Shown here one piece after another: positions 1-7,572 of a stretch of 42,188 nt of DNA. This DNA comes from Bacteroidaceae bacterium (GTDB lineage Bacteria; Bacteroidota; Bacteroidia; Bacteroidales; Bacteroidaceae), in the NCBI GenBank assembly GCA_017455585.1, contig JAFSZU010000004.1, positions 1 through 42,188 of the forward strand. Reading direction: 5' to 3'. The first letter of the stretch is position 1, and each line of letters opens with the position of its first letter. The notes beneath the pieces were generated by a model, which had not been told where the DNA came from, ran no database searches, and saw only the letters and a list, made by a program, of their open reading frames with translations. The translations under genes were made by a program, and so were the position numbers.

Positions 1-279
1 AAGATTGGCTTCTACAAGTTCGACAACAATGGCACGACCACCATCACGCTCGGTGCCAACAGAGCCTACCTCGACACCACAGCCTCTGGCGGCACTGTCA
101 AGGGCTTCACTCTCAGCTTCGACGGTGCGGAGGACGGCATCAACGAAATGGTCAATGGTCAATCCGTCAACGGTCAATCCGTGAATGGTCAGTGGTATAA
201 CCTCGCAGGACAGCGCATCTGCCAGCCCACCGCCAAGGGCGTTTACGTCGTCGGCGGAAAGACCATCGTGATCAAGTAA
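1..279 (+). CDS. Secreted protein, 3' end only
   Basis: The open frame runs from the first base to a TAA at 277-279 and gives 92 residues; the start lies outside the window. The tail reads NLAGQRICQPTAKGVYVVGG followed by KTIVIK. This resembles the short C-terminal module on many secreted or surface Prevotella and Bacteroides proteins (x-L-x-G-[QR]..KG[IV]Y). Just before the tail the codons for VNGQS/VNGQ are tandemly repeated at about 148-195, and this DNA looks like the simple repeats found between genes here. What the main part of the protein does cannot be judged. A 61-aa gene follows after 31 bases. Confidence 0.75.
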   Translation, partial: KIGFYKFDNNGTTTITLGANRAYLDTTASGGTVKGFTLSFDGAEDGINEMVNGQSVNGQSVNGQWYNLAGQRICQPTAKGVYVVGGKTIVIK

Positions 280-310
280 CCCACCAGTCTCACCTTAACA
301 ATCAGACAAA

Positions 311-496
311 ATGAAAAAGTTATATATTTCTCCCATCACCACCTTGACGACCATTCGCAGTGAACAACCCATCACGACATCCATGGCGGTGAACAACACC
401 GAGAAGGTCAGCGACACCCAGAATATCGGCTTCGTCAAGGGCGACAACACATCGCGCGGTAGCCAAAGCGTCTGGGATGATGACTGGAGCGACTGA
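311..496 (+). CDS. Small hypothetical protein, 61 aa
   Basis: The gene begins with ATG at 311 and encodes a 61-residue protein that opens MKKLYISPITT and ends in an acidic, aromatic tail, SVWDDDWSD. There is no signal peptide or membrane segment. Short proteins that open with MKK.Y..P.T and end acidic are common near secreted-protein genes in Bacteroidales, but I know of no assigned role. It sits 31 bases after the upstream secreted-protein gene and may share its transcript. A repeat element follows at 541. The start context is A-rich, as is usual for Bacteroidetes, rather than a clear Shine-Dalgarno. It could be an unmodified peptide precursor, but no modification genes are nearby. Confidence 0.6.
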   Translation: MKKLYISPITTLTTIRSEQPITTSMAVNNTEKVSDTQNIGFVKGDNTSRGSQSVWDDDWSD

Positions 497-540
497 TGCG
501 TCTCCAGACACCTTTATAGTTTCGCAAGTTCTTATTCGGA

Positions 541-703
541 CCACAGATTACACAGATTACACGGATTCCCGGTCCTCTGGCTTTCAATTGTTATCTGTAT
601 TGCACAGATTCCTTGAGCACCTGCGTGGCGTGCTGCGCGATAATCTGTGAATATATGATAGAGATTTCATCAACAGAGGACATGTAATCCGTGAAATCTG
701 TGG
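541..703. repeat. Intergenic inverted-repeat element, CACAGATT family, copy A
   Basis: The left arm starts CCACAGATTACACAGATT and the right arm ends AATCCGTGAAATCTGTGG, an imperfect inverted repeat around about 120 bases of interior. The interior includes CACCTGCGTGGCGTGCTGCG, which recurs almost unchanged in copy B (18654-18930), so the two are homologous elements and not chance simple repeats. It fills much of the 380-base gap between the 61-aa gene and the efflux operon. No gene is visible in it. Confidence 0.8.
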
Positions 704-735
704 TAAGAAAGGACATGCGGAACTTAAATCATGTT

Positions 736-775
736 AAAAGTTGTGCAGAACGGAAGTTTTGCACAACTTTTCTTC
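736..775. terminator. Probable bidirectional terminator hairpin
   Basis: AAAAGTTGTGCA (736-747) and TGCACAACTTTT (760-771) form a perfect 12-bp stem with a 12-base loop. The T-rich 3' side on one strand and A-rich 5' side on the other would allow termination in both directions. It lies about 45 bases upstream of the efflux operon promoter and would insulate it. Confidence 0.6.
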
Positions 776-793
776 TGCATCGGCAATACTTTT

Positions 794-827
794 TTTGCGC
801 GCAATCCAATAATATTTCGTACCTTTG
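794..827 (+). promoter_or_regulatory. Promoter of the RND efflux operon
   Basis: TACCTTTG at 820-827 matches the Bacteroidetes -7 element TAnnTTTG exactly. TTTG at 794-797 is a good -33 element with a 22-base spacer. Transcription would start near 834, about 43 bases before the adaptor ATG at 877. Confidence 0.75.
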
Positions 828-876
828 CGCCCGATTTCTGAAACATCAACAATAACCTCAGATAGAAAAAGTGAAA

Positions 877-1998
877 ATGAAAAGAAGCATCAAGACATTG
901 GGGCATGTCGTTGCCCTGGCTGGCATTGCCCTGCTCGCTTCCTGTGGAGGCAAGCAACAACAGCAACGAGCCAACGCTCCCGTGGCCTATAAGACCATCA
1001 AGGTGAAGGCCGAGGACCGCACCATCGACACCAAGTACAGTGCCACCATCCGTGGTCGCCAAGACATCCAGGTGATGCCGCAGGTCAGCGGCACCCTGCA
1101 GCAGCTGCTGGTGAAGGAAGGCCAGCGCGTGAGCCGCGGACAATCCATGTTCATCATCGACCAGGTGCCCTATCAGGCTGCACTCAACACCGCCAAGGCC
1201 AACCTCACTGCCGCCAAGGCTGCCGAGGCCACGGCCAAGCTCTCCTATGAGAGCACCAAGAACCTGGCCGACCAGAACATTGTCAGCGACTTTGACCTGC
1301 AGACCGCTGCCAACGCCTACGCCCAGGCTCAGGCTGCCGTGGGACAGGCCGAGGCTGCTGTCACCAACGCAGCCAACTCACTCTCATACACCGTGGTGAA
1401 GAGTCCGTCCAACGGCGTCGTGGGCACACTGCCCTACCGCGTCGGTGCCCTCGTGGGTCCCAGCATCCCAACCCCTCTGACCACCGTCTCGGACAATCAT
1501 CAGATGTACGTCTATTTCTCTCTGACCGAGGCCATGATGCTGCAGAAGACACGCGAGGCCGGCAGTGCTGAGGCCGCCGTGAAGGCCATGCCTCCCGTGC
1601 GTCTGCAACTGGTGGATGGTTCTGAGTATGAAGAGACTGGCATCGTGGAGACCGCCAGCGGTGTGGTGGATCAGGGCACGGGCAGCGTCAGTCTGCGTGC
1701 CGTGTTCAACAACCCCAAGGGTCTGCTCCACTCCGGCAGCACAGGCAACGTCATCATCCCCGTGGAATATAAGGACCAGCTCATCGTGCCCGCCGCTGCC
1801 GTCAAGCAGTTGCAGACCGTTTACCAGGTCTTCAAGGTGGTGCAGAAGGATGGCCAGCGTGTGGCAGAGGGCACAAACATCCAGGTTGCCCCCTACTCCA
1901 CCGGCAAGGAGTTCATCGTCCTCTCCGGCCTGAAAGCTGGCGACGAGATCATTGCCGACGGTGCTGGCATGGTCAAGGAAGGAGCATTAGTACAATGA
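877..1998 (+). CDS. RND efflux periplasmic adaptor (membrane fusion lipoprotein)
   Basis: This is the periplasmic adaptor (AcrA/MexA type) that joins an inner-membrane RND pump to an outer-membrane channel. ATG at 877 is preferred over GTG at 871. The N-terminus is a lipoprotein signal with lipobox LLASC and modified Cys23. Then follow a biotinyl-lipoyl half-motif (VKEGQRVSRGQSMFIID), an alanine-rich coiled-coil hairpin (about 95-165) and beta-barrel and membrane-proximal domains ending EGALVQ. At 373 residues it is a usual length. It is the first gene of the operon, followed by an inserted four-helix-bundle gene, the pump and the outer-membrane factor. Substrates cannot be told from sequence; hydrophobic drugs, bile acids or detergents are typical for the family. 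Confidence 0.93.
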   Translation: MKRSIKTLGHVVALAGIALLASCGGKQQQQRANAPVAYKTIKVKAEDRTIDTKYSATIRGRQDIQVMPQVSGTLQQLLVKEGQRVSRGQSMFIIDQVPYQAALNTAKANLTAAKAAEATAKLSYESTKNLADQNIVSDFDLQTAANAYAQAQAAVGQAEAAVTNAANSLSYTVVKSPSNGVVGTLPYRVGALVGPSIPTPLTTVSDNHQMYVYFSLTEAMMLQKTREAGSAEAAVKAMPPVRLQLVDGSEYEETGIVETASGVVDQGTGSVSLRAVFNNPKGLLHSGSTGNVIIPVEYKDQLIVPAAAVKQLQTVYQVFKVVQKDGQRVAEGTNIQVAPYSTGKEFIVLSGLKAGDEIIADGAGMVKEGALVQ

Positions 1999-2000
1999 TC

Positions 2001-2045
2001 TCGCGCAAGCGCGAAGTTTAAGGTTTAAAGTTTAATGTTTAATGA
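2001..2045. repeat. Left arm of TTTAA-family element T1 with GC hairpin
   Basis: Two bases after the adaptor stop codon a hairpin TCGCGC-AA-GCGCGA (2001-2014) begins. It is followed by AGTTTAAGGTTTAAAG and TTTAATG repeats, the reverse complement in kind of the TTAAACATTAAAC units at 2429-2609. The same hairpin and repeat order is found after the stop codons at 16561 and 39940. Confidence 0.8.
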
Positions 2046-2053
2046 GGCCGCGC

Positions 2054-2449
2054 ATGGAGTTAGCTCACTTCCAAAAGCTTGATGTATACAAGCGTTCAAA
2101 GGAACTAGTGAAAGATGTTTACCGGACGATGAAGACTTTCCCCTCCGAAGAACGGTATGCATTGTGTGAGCAGTTACGCCGTTCCGTCATCTCTATTCCT
2201 TCAAATATAGCAGAAGGCATGGGGCGTTGGTCTCCCAAAGAACAGATGCACCATCTGGAATTTGCATTTGGTTCACTTGCAGAAGTGCTCAGTCAAATGG
2301 ATATCGCCTGTGACCTAGGCTATATTACAGATTCTGAACTGACAACAATCATGAATCATTATTATGTCATTTCTCGTATGTTATCCGGCCTCAAGACTTC
2401 TATTGAGAAGCGCATTGATAATCAAGCCTCATTAAACGTTAAACATTAA
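2054..2449 (+). CDS. Four-helix-bundle protein (23S rRNA intervening-sequence protein family)
   Basis: The protein is 131 residues from ATG 2054; ATG 2042 would add four residues encoded by the repeat arm. The core LRRSVISIPSNIAEGMGRWS plus a later GSLAEVLSQMDIA..LGYI is characteristic of the S23/IVP-like four-helix-bundle family (PF05635/TIGR02436). Members occur inside 23S rRNA intervening sequences of Leptospira and Coxiella, and the DGR protein Avd is a relative. The cellular role of free-standing members is unknown; binding to nucleic acid or to an RT partner is an inference from relatives. The DNA is visibly A+T-richer than the flanking efflux genes. Both ends of the frame run into inverted repeat arms, and the last residues (ASLNVKH) are encoded by a TTAAAC repeat. 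It interrupts an otherwise standard adaptor-pump operon, which suggests insertion. Confidence 0.85.
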   Translation: MELAHFQKLDVYKRSKELVKDVYRTMKTFPSEERYALCEQLRRSVISIPSNIAEGMGRWSPKEQMHHLEFAFGSLAEVLSQMDIACDLGYITDSELTTIMNHYYVISRMLSGLKTSIEKRIDNQASLNVKH

Positions 2450-2609
2450 ACTACGGCCAAAGGTCGTGTCATTAAACGTTAAACATTAAACATTAAACTA
2501 CGGCCAAAGGTCGTGTCATTAAACGTTAAACATTAAACATTAAACTACGGCCAAAGTTCGTGTCATTAAACGTTAAACATTAAACATTAAACTACGGCCT
2601 CTGGCCGTG
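2429..2609. repeat. Four tandem TTAAAC/GC-hairpin units, right side of element T1
   Basis: Four units start at 2429 (40 bp), 2469, 2516 and 2563 (47 bp each). Each has TCATTAAACGTTAAAC, one or two ATTAAAC copies, and a hairpin ACGGCC-AAA-GGTCGT or a variant. The third hairpin is weakened (GTTCGT). The fourth is ACGGCC-TCT-GGCCGT, a perfect stem, and lies immediately before the pump start. The repeats are inverted relative to 2001-2045. The first unit encodes the C-terminus of the four-helix-bundle gene. Confidence 0.85.
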
Positions 2610-2615
2610 CAAAAA

Positions 2616-5600
2616 ATGAAAGGCAATATATTCATCAAACGGCCGGTGATGGCCATGTCCATCGCCATCGTCATCCTGCTCATCGGCGGCATCAGCTATT
2701 TCAGTCTGCCTGTGGAGCAGTTCCCTGACATTGCACCGCCAACGGTGATGGTCAGTGCCACCTACCCCGGTGCCTCGGCCGAAACTGTCACTAAGGCGGT
2801 CATCCAGCCGCTGGAAGAGAGCATCAACGGTGTGGAGAACATGACCTACATGACCTCCACAGCCACCAACTCAGGCTCCGCCAGCATCACCATCTACTTC
2901 AAGCAGGGCTCCAACCCCGACATGGCCGCCGTGAACGTGCAGAACCGCGTCAGCATGGCACAGGGTCTGCTGCCACAGGAGGTCACCATGATCGGTGTCA
3001 CCACCTTCAAGCGCCAGACATCCTTCCTCCAGATCAACGCCATGGTCAGCGAGAACCCCGACTATGACCAAGCATTCATGGGCAACTACATGAACATCAA
3101 CGTCACGCCGCAGCTCAAGCGCGTGCAGGGCGTGGGTGAGGTGTTTGCCCTGGCGGCCAACTACTCCCTGCGCGTCTGGCTGAAACCCGAGATCATGGCC
3201 CAGTACGGCCTGATACCCTCCAACATCAGTGCCTGTCTGGCCGAGCAGAACCTGGAAGCCGCCGTAGGCAAGTTCGGCGAGAAACCCATGGAAGGCGGAC
3301 ACGGTGACTACGTAGATAACGTCTATCAATATACCCTCCGCTACACCGGCCGACTCAAGGAGGTCAGCGAGTTCGAGAACATCGTCATCATGGCCAAGAG
3401 CGACGGCTCGCTGCTGCGCCTGAAGGACGTGGCCGACGTGGAGCTGGGACAGGTCGATTACGGCTACAAGGGCATGGTCAACGGCAAGCCCGCTGTCATC
3501 TTCATGGCCTTCCAGCTCGCCGGAGCCAACGCCAAGGAGACCAATGACCGCTTCTCTGCCGCGCTGGAAGAGATGCAGAAGACACTACCCAAGGGCTTGC
3601 GCTTCGAGAAGATGATGTCCAGCAACGACTTCCTGCTGGAATCCATCGCCAATGTGGAGGAGACACTCGTCATCGCCCTCATCCTCGTCATCCTCGTGGT
3701 CTATTTCTTCTTGCAGGACTTCCGGGCCACACTCATTCCATCCATCTCCATCATCATCTCGCTGGTCGGAACCTTCGCCGCGCTGGCTGCCGCGGGCTTC
3801 ACGCTCAATCTGCTGACGCTCTTCGCCTTGGTGCTGGCCATCGGTACGGTGGTGGATGATGCCATCGTGGTCGTGGAGGCCGTGCAGGCCAAGTTCGATG
3901 CCGGATACACCTCTTCTTATAAAGCCACCAAGGACGCCATGTCCGACGTGACCATGGCCGTCATCACCTGTACCCTCGTCTTCATGGCCGTGTTCATTCC
4001 TGTGGCTTTCATGCCAGGCACAAGTGGCATGTTCTACACCCAGTTCGGTGTCACCTTGGCCACCGCCGTGGGCATCTCCTGCGTCAGTGCCCTCGTAGTA
4101 TGCCCCGCCCTCTGCGCCATGCTCATGCGTCCCGCCAAGAAGAATCGTAAGGCCGAGAACGGCATCAACGCTTTCTTCATCGGCCTGAACAAGCGCACCC
4201 GTGCGGCTTACGAAGCCAGCTTCGGAGCCATCATGGGCAAATACACCCGCCGTCTGCGCAGCGTGGTCAACCACCGCTGGGTGGCTCCCGTCTCCTTCGT
4301 CATCGCCGCAGTGCTGCTCGTCTTTTTCATGAATGCCCTGCCCAAGGGCTTGGTGCCACAGGAAGACCAGGGTGTGATGATGGTCAACGTCACCTGTCCT
4401 CCTGGCAGCAACCTGGCCTACACAGAGAGCGTCCTGGACCGCGTGCAAGCCATCGTGGAGAAGGACGAGGACATCCAAACCTACTCACGTGTCAGCGGTT
4501 ACGGCATGATGTCCGGCCAGGGTGCCGCCAACGGTATGGTGATTCTGAAGATGAAGCACTGGAACGAGCGTTCCGGCAATCTCGTGCCTGGTTCTGGCTT
4601 CATCCACACCACAGGAATCAAGAAACTCATGCTGATGGGACAGATGATGAAGGAGATCCCCGAAGCACAAATCTTTGTCTTCGAGCCGGGTATGATTCCC
4701 GGATACGGCATGGGTTCCAACGTTGACCTGCACCTGCAGGATCGCAGCGACGGCGACAAGGGCCTCTTCCTCGAGCAGACACAGGAGTTCCTGGCAGCCC
4801 TCAACGCCCGCGAGGAAATCCAGATGGCGCAGACCTCCTACGCCCGCAACTTCCCGCAGTACCAGGTGGAAGTGGATGCGGCCCAGTGCAAGCTCGCTGG
4901 TCTCTCACCCTCCACGGTGCTCTCCACCATGAGCGGTTACCTCGGCGGCTCCTACGTCAGCAACTTCAACCAGTTCGGTAAGGTCTATCGCGTGATGATG
5001 CAGACCGATCCCAAGTACCGCACCAACGAGGCCGACCTCAGCAATATGTATGTGCGAGGCACTACAGGCATGGCACCACTCTCGCAGTTTGTCAAGCTCA
5101 CACCTGTCGTAGGCCCGGAAATCGACACCCACTTCAACCTCTTCTCCGAGATCTCCTGCATGGTGCAGCCCGCACAGGGCTTCACCACCACCGATGCCAT
5201 GAAGGCCATCGAGGAAGTGCGCCAGCAGACACTGCCCGACCACGTGACCTACGAGTACGGCAGCATCAGCCGTGAGGAATTCCAGCAGATGAACTCCAAC
5301 CAGACTATCCTCATCTACGCCATCTGCGTCATCCTCATCTTCCTCATCCTCAGCTGTCTCTATGAGAGCTTCCTCGTGCCATTCGCCGTCATCCTCTCCG
5401 TGCCCGCAGGCTTGATGGGAAGTTTCGGTTTCGCATGGCTCTGGAACCAACTCTACAGCGTTTTCCCGCCCGTGGGACAGATAGAGAACAACATCTACCT
5501 ACAGACGGGTGTCATCATGCTCATCGGCCTGCTCGCCAAGACTGCCATCCTGATTACCGAGTTTGCACTGGAACGTCGCCGCAAGGGCATGGGCATCGTC

Positions 5601-5918
5601 CAGGCCGCCTATGCTGCTGCCGAGGCACGTCTGCGTCCTATTCTGATGACTGTTCTCACCTGCGTGCTCGGCATGATGCCGCTGCTCTTCGCCACGGGTG
5701 CCGGTGCCAACGGTAACCGCACCATCGGTGCCGGTGTTGTCGGTGGTATGATTGTGGGAACCCTGGCCATCCTCTTCACCGTACCCGTCTTCTTCATCTT
5801 CTTCGAGTATCTACAGGAGAAAATCCGTCCCGCCATGAAGGTGGAGGCAGACCTGCAGTTCCTCAAGGAGCAGGAGCACAGCAAGAAGGAACGCGAAGAA
5901 GCAGAAGAAGAGCTATAA
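2616..5918 (+). CDS. RND multidrug efflux pump, inner-membrane (AcrB/MexB, HAE1 type)
   Basis: This proton-driven RND transporter has 1100 residues from ATG 2616 (GTG at 2607 overlaps the repeat hairpin and is less likely). TM1 begins after FIKRPVMA and leads to the family motif LPVEQFPDIAPPTV. The proton-relay residues are present: the VDDAIVVVE aspartates of TM4 (D414/D415) and the TM10 lysine in GLLAKTAILITEFA (K975). The two-fold repeat of TM bundles and large periplasmic porter loops fits the length. The C-terminus is a charged cytoplasmic tail (KKEREEAEEEL). It works with the adaptor at 877 and channel at 5972 to export compounds across both membranes. The 47-bp repeats directly upstream place an RNA hairpin about 8 bases before the start codon. 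Confidence 0.95.
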   Translation: MKGNIFIKRPVMAMSIAIVILLIGGISYFSLPVEQFPDIAPPTVMVSATYPGASAETVTKAVIQPLEESINGVENMTYMTSTATNSGSASITIYFKQGSNPDMAAVNVQNRVSMAQGLLPQEVTMIGVTTFKRQTSFLQINAMVSENPDYDQAFMGNYMNINVTPQLKRVQGVGEVFALAANYSLRVWLKPEIMAQYGLIPSNISACLAEQNLEAAVGKFGEKPMEGGHGDYVDNVYQYTLRYTGRLKEVSEFENIVIMAKSDGSLLRLKDVADVELGQVDYGYKGMVNGKPAVIFMAFQLAGANAKETNDRFSAALEEMQKTLPKGLRFEKMMSSNDFLLESIANVEETLVIALILVILVVYFFLQDFRATLIPSISIIISLVGTFAALAAAGFTLNLLTLFALVLAIGTVVDDAIVVVEAVQAKFDAGYTSSYKATKDAMSDVTMAVITCTLVFMAVFIPVAFMPGTSGMFYTQFGVTLATAVGISCVSALVVCPALCAMLMRPAKKNRKAENGINAFFIGLNKRTRAAYEASFGAIMGKYTRRLRSVVNHRWVAPVSFVIAAVLLVFFMNALPKGLVPQEDQGVMMVNVTCPPGSNLAYTESVLDRVQAIVEKDEDIQTYSRVSGYGMMSGQGAANGMVILKMKHWNERSGNLVPGSGFIHTTGIKKLMLMGQMMKEIPEAQIFVFEPGMIPGYGMGSNVDLHLQDRSDGDKGLFLEQTQEFLAALNAREEIQMAQTSYARNFPQYQVEVDAAQCKLAGLSPSTVLSTMSGYLGGSYVSNFNQFGKVYRVMMQTDPKYRTNEADLSNMYVRGTTGMAPLSQFVKLTPVVGPEIDTHFNLFSEISCMVQPAQGFTTTDAMKAIEEVRQQTLPDHVTYEYGSISREEFQQMNSNQTILIYAICVILIFLILSCLYESFLVPFAVILSVPAGLMGSFGFAWLWNQLYSVFPPVGQIENNIYLQTGVIMLIGLLAKTAILITEFALERRRKGMGIVQAAYAAAEARLRPILMTVLTCVLGMMPLLFATGAGANGNRTIGAGVVGGMIVGTLAILFTVPVFFIFFEYLQEKIRPAMKVEADLQFLKEQEHSKKEREEAEEEL

Positions 5919-5923
5919 CCGTT

Positions 5924-5953
5924 GGTGCCCAGCGGTTTCCCCGCTGGGCCACC
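5924..5953 (+). other. Intercistronic hairpin between pump and outer-membrane factor
   Basis: CCCAGCGG (5928-5935) and CCGCTGGG (5941-5948) pair, extended by GGTG/CCACC, with a short loop. No T-run follows, so it is more likely an RNA stability or processing hairpin than a terminator. Confidence 0.5.
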
Positions 5954-5971
5954 CTCTAAAATAACAGAACA

Positions 5972-7357
5972 ATGAAAAAGCAACTTTTTATAGTAGCAAT
6001 AGCAGCCGCCAGCCTCACCTCCTGCGGAGTAATGAAGTCCTACGAACGCCCCTCTGACCTACAGACCGACGGTCTCTACGGCACCACCGTTACAGTTCCT
6101 GAGGGTTCTCCCGAAGGCCTCGGTGCCAAGGCATGGCGCGAGTTCTTCACCGACCCCACCCTGCAACAGCTCATTGAGCGAGGTCTGGCACAGAACGTCT
6201 CTATGCGCCAGATAGACCTCCAGATACAGGAGGCCCAAGAGTACCTCAAGTGCTCCAAGCTCGCCTATATCCCCAGCCTGGCCATCGCACCGCAGGGACA
6301 GCTCTCCAGCCGCGACTGGGCCAGTCCACTGAAGTTCTACACCATACCACTCTCCGCCTCCTGGCAGATCGGTAGCTTCGGCACACTGCGCAATGCCAAG
6401 AAGAAAGCCGAGGTGGGCGTGGAGCAGACCAAGGTGGCACGCATGGCTGTGCAACAGAGCCTCGTGGCCAACATCGCCAACCTCTACTACACCCTCTGTA
6501 TGCTGGATGCTCAACTGGAGACCAGCGAGCAAACCGCTCAGAACTGGCGCGAGACCGTGGCCTATACCAAGAAACTGATGGATGCTGGACGCAGCAACCG
6601 CGCCGCCGTGGCACAGACCGAGGCCAACGCCCTTAACGTAGAAGCCACGCTGCTGGACCTGCGCGAGGGCATTGCCACCGCCGAGAACGCCCTCTGCACC
6701 ATCCTCGGCGAGGCACCCCACCACATCCAGCGCACCAGCCTCAACACCTTCACGGCACCGGCTATCGAGACCGGCATCCCCATGGCCCTGCTCCAAAACC
6801 GCCCGGACGTGAAACAGGCTGAACTCAAACTGGCCAGCACCTTCTATGATGTCAACAGTGCCAAGGCTGCCTTCTACCCGGCCCTCAACATCAGCGGCAC
6901 ACTGGGCTACACCAACAACGGTAGCACCATTGAGCTGAATCCCGCCATCTGGATATGGAACGCGCTGGCATCACTCACGCAGCCCATCTTTCAGAACGGA
7001 CGCCTCATCGCACAGAAGAAGGTGGCCAAGATGCAGCAGGAAGAAGCCAAGATGGCCTTCCAGCAGGCACTCATCGCCGCAGGTAATGAAGTCAACACCG
7101 CCCTTGTCTCACTACAGACGGCACAGGGCAAGCGCGACATCATCGCCCAGCAGATAGCCTCCCTCCAGACAGCCGTCGAGGCCACCGAGGCCCTCTATAA
7201 GGACAATGTCAGCCGGCAGGTCAACTATCTCAATGTCCTGACCGCACAGACGGGACTACTCTCTGCCCAGCTCGGCCAGATCAGCAACCAGTTCGCCATC
7301 ATCCAGGCCACCATAGACCTATATCAGGCCCTCGGCGGCGGCTCTATACAGTATTAG
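5972..7357 (+). CDS. RND efflux outer-membrane factor lipoprotein (TolC/OprM, NodT family)
   Basis: This is the trimeric outer-membrane channel of the tripartite pump: 461 residues, starting MKKQLFIVAIAAASLTSC with the lipidated cysteine at 18. The body is mostly long helices with the duplicated OMF pattern. RPDVKQAELKLAS with VNSAKAAFYPALNISGTLGY is the characteristic stretch of the second repeat. It ends in IDLYQALGGGS, a usual OMF ending. It is the last gene of the operon, 53 bases after the pump, and is followed by a terminator. Assignment is by family; the specific substrate is not visible. Confidence 0.94.
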   Translation: MKKQLFIVAIAAASLTSCGVMKSYERPSDLQTDGLYGTTVTVPEGSPEGLGAKAWREFFTDPTLQQLIERGLAQNVSMRQIDLQIQEAQEYLKCSKLAYIPSLAIAPQGQLSSRDWASPLKFYTIPLSASWQIGSFGTLRNAKKKAEVGVEQTKVARMAVQQSLVANIANLYYTLCMLDAQLETSEQTAQNWRETVAYTKKLMDAGRSNRAAVAQTEANALNVEATLLDLREGIATAENALCTILGEAPHHIQRTSLNTFTAPAIETGIPMALLQNRPDVKQAELKLASTFYDVNSAKAAFYPALNISGTLGYTNNGSTIELNPAIWIWNALASLTQPIFQNGRLIAQKKVAKMQQEEAKMAFQQALIAAGNEVNTALVSLQTAQGKRDIIAQQIASLQTAVEATEALYKDNVSRQVNYLNVLTAQTGLLSAQLGQISNQFAIIQATIDLYQALGGGSIQY

Positions 7358-7403
7358 TTTGGGAATGCTCTAAGACTTTTTCCGAGCATCTTTGCCTTCA
7401 TTT

Positions 7404-7438
7404 ACAGAGATACGGAATTCCGTATCTCTGTTTGTTTT
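7404..7438 (+). terminator. Terminator of the efflux operon
   Basis: ACAGAGATACGGAA and its exact inverse TTCCGTATCTCTGT form a perfect 28-base palindrome at 7404-7431, followed by TTGTTTT. It lies 47 bases after the outer-membrane factor stop codon. Confidence 0.75.
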
Positions 7439-7535
7439 GACCATTAAACACTTAAACAAATCTGATGCGTTCCTCTTTTATCGATTGTAACCATTTTGTA
7501 ACAGATAATTCAACACTTGTTCGCTGATTTTTGTG

Positions 7536-7543
7536 TAACTTTG
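7536..7543 (+). promoter_or_regulatory. -7 promoter element of the Na/Pi transporter-wHTH gene
   Basis: TAACTTTG is an exact TAnnTTTG match. It lies 30 bases before ATG 7573 and argues against any start upstream of 7550. No convincing -33 TTTG was found. Confidence 0.65.
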
Positions 7544-7572
7544 CTGCGAAAATCATAACAGTAAGGTCTATT

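Noticed and set aside
3585-4478. Long minus-strand frames opposite the pump gene and similar ones opposite rnfC (12265-13563)
   Set aside because: Composition is His/Asp/Glu/Gly-rich, typical of antisense shadows of G+C-rich genes, and the plus-strand genes are certain.
7531-7572. Upstream TTG start for the Na/Pi transporter gene
   Set aside because: The promoter -7 element at 7536-7543 lies inside this extension.
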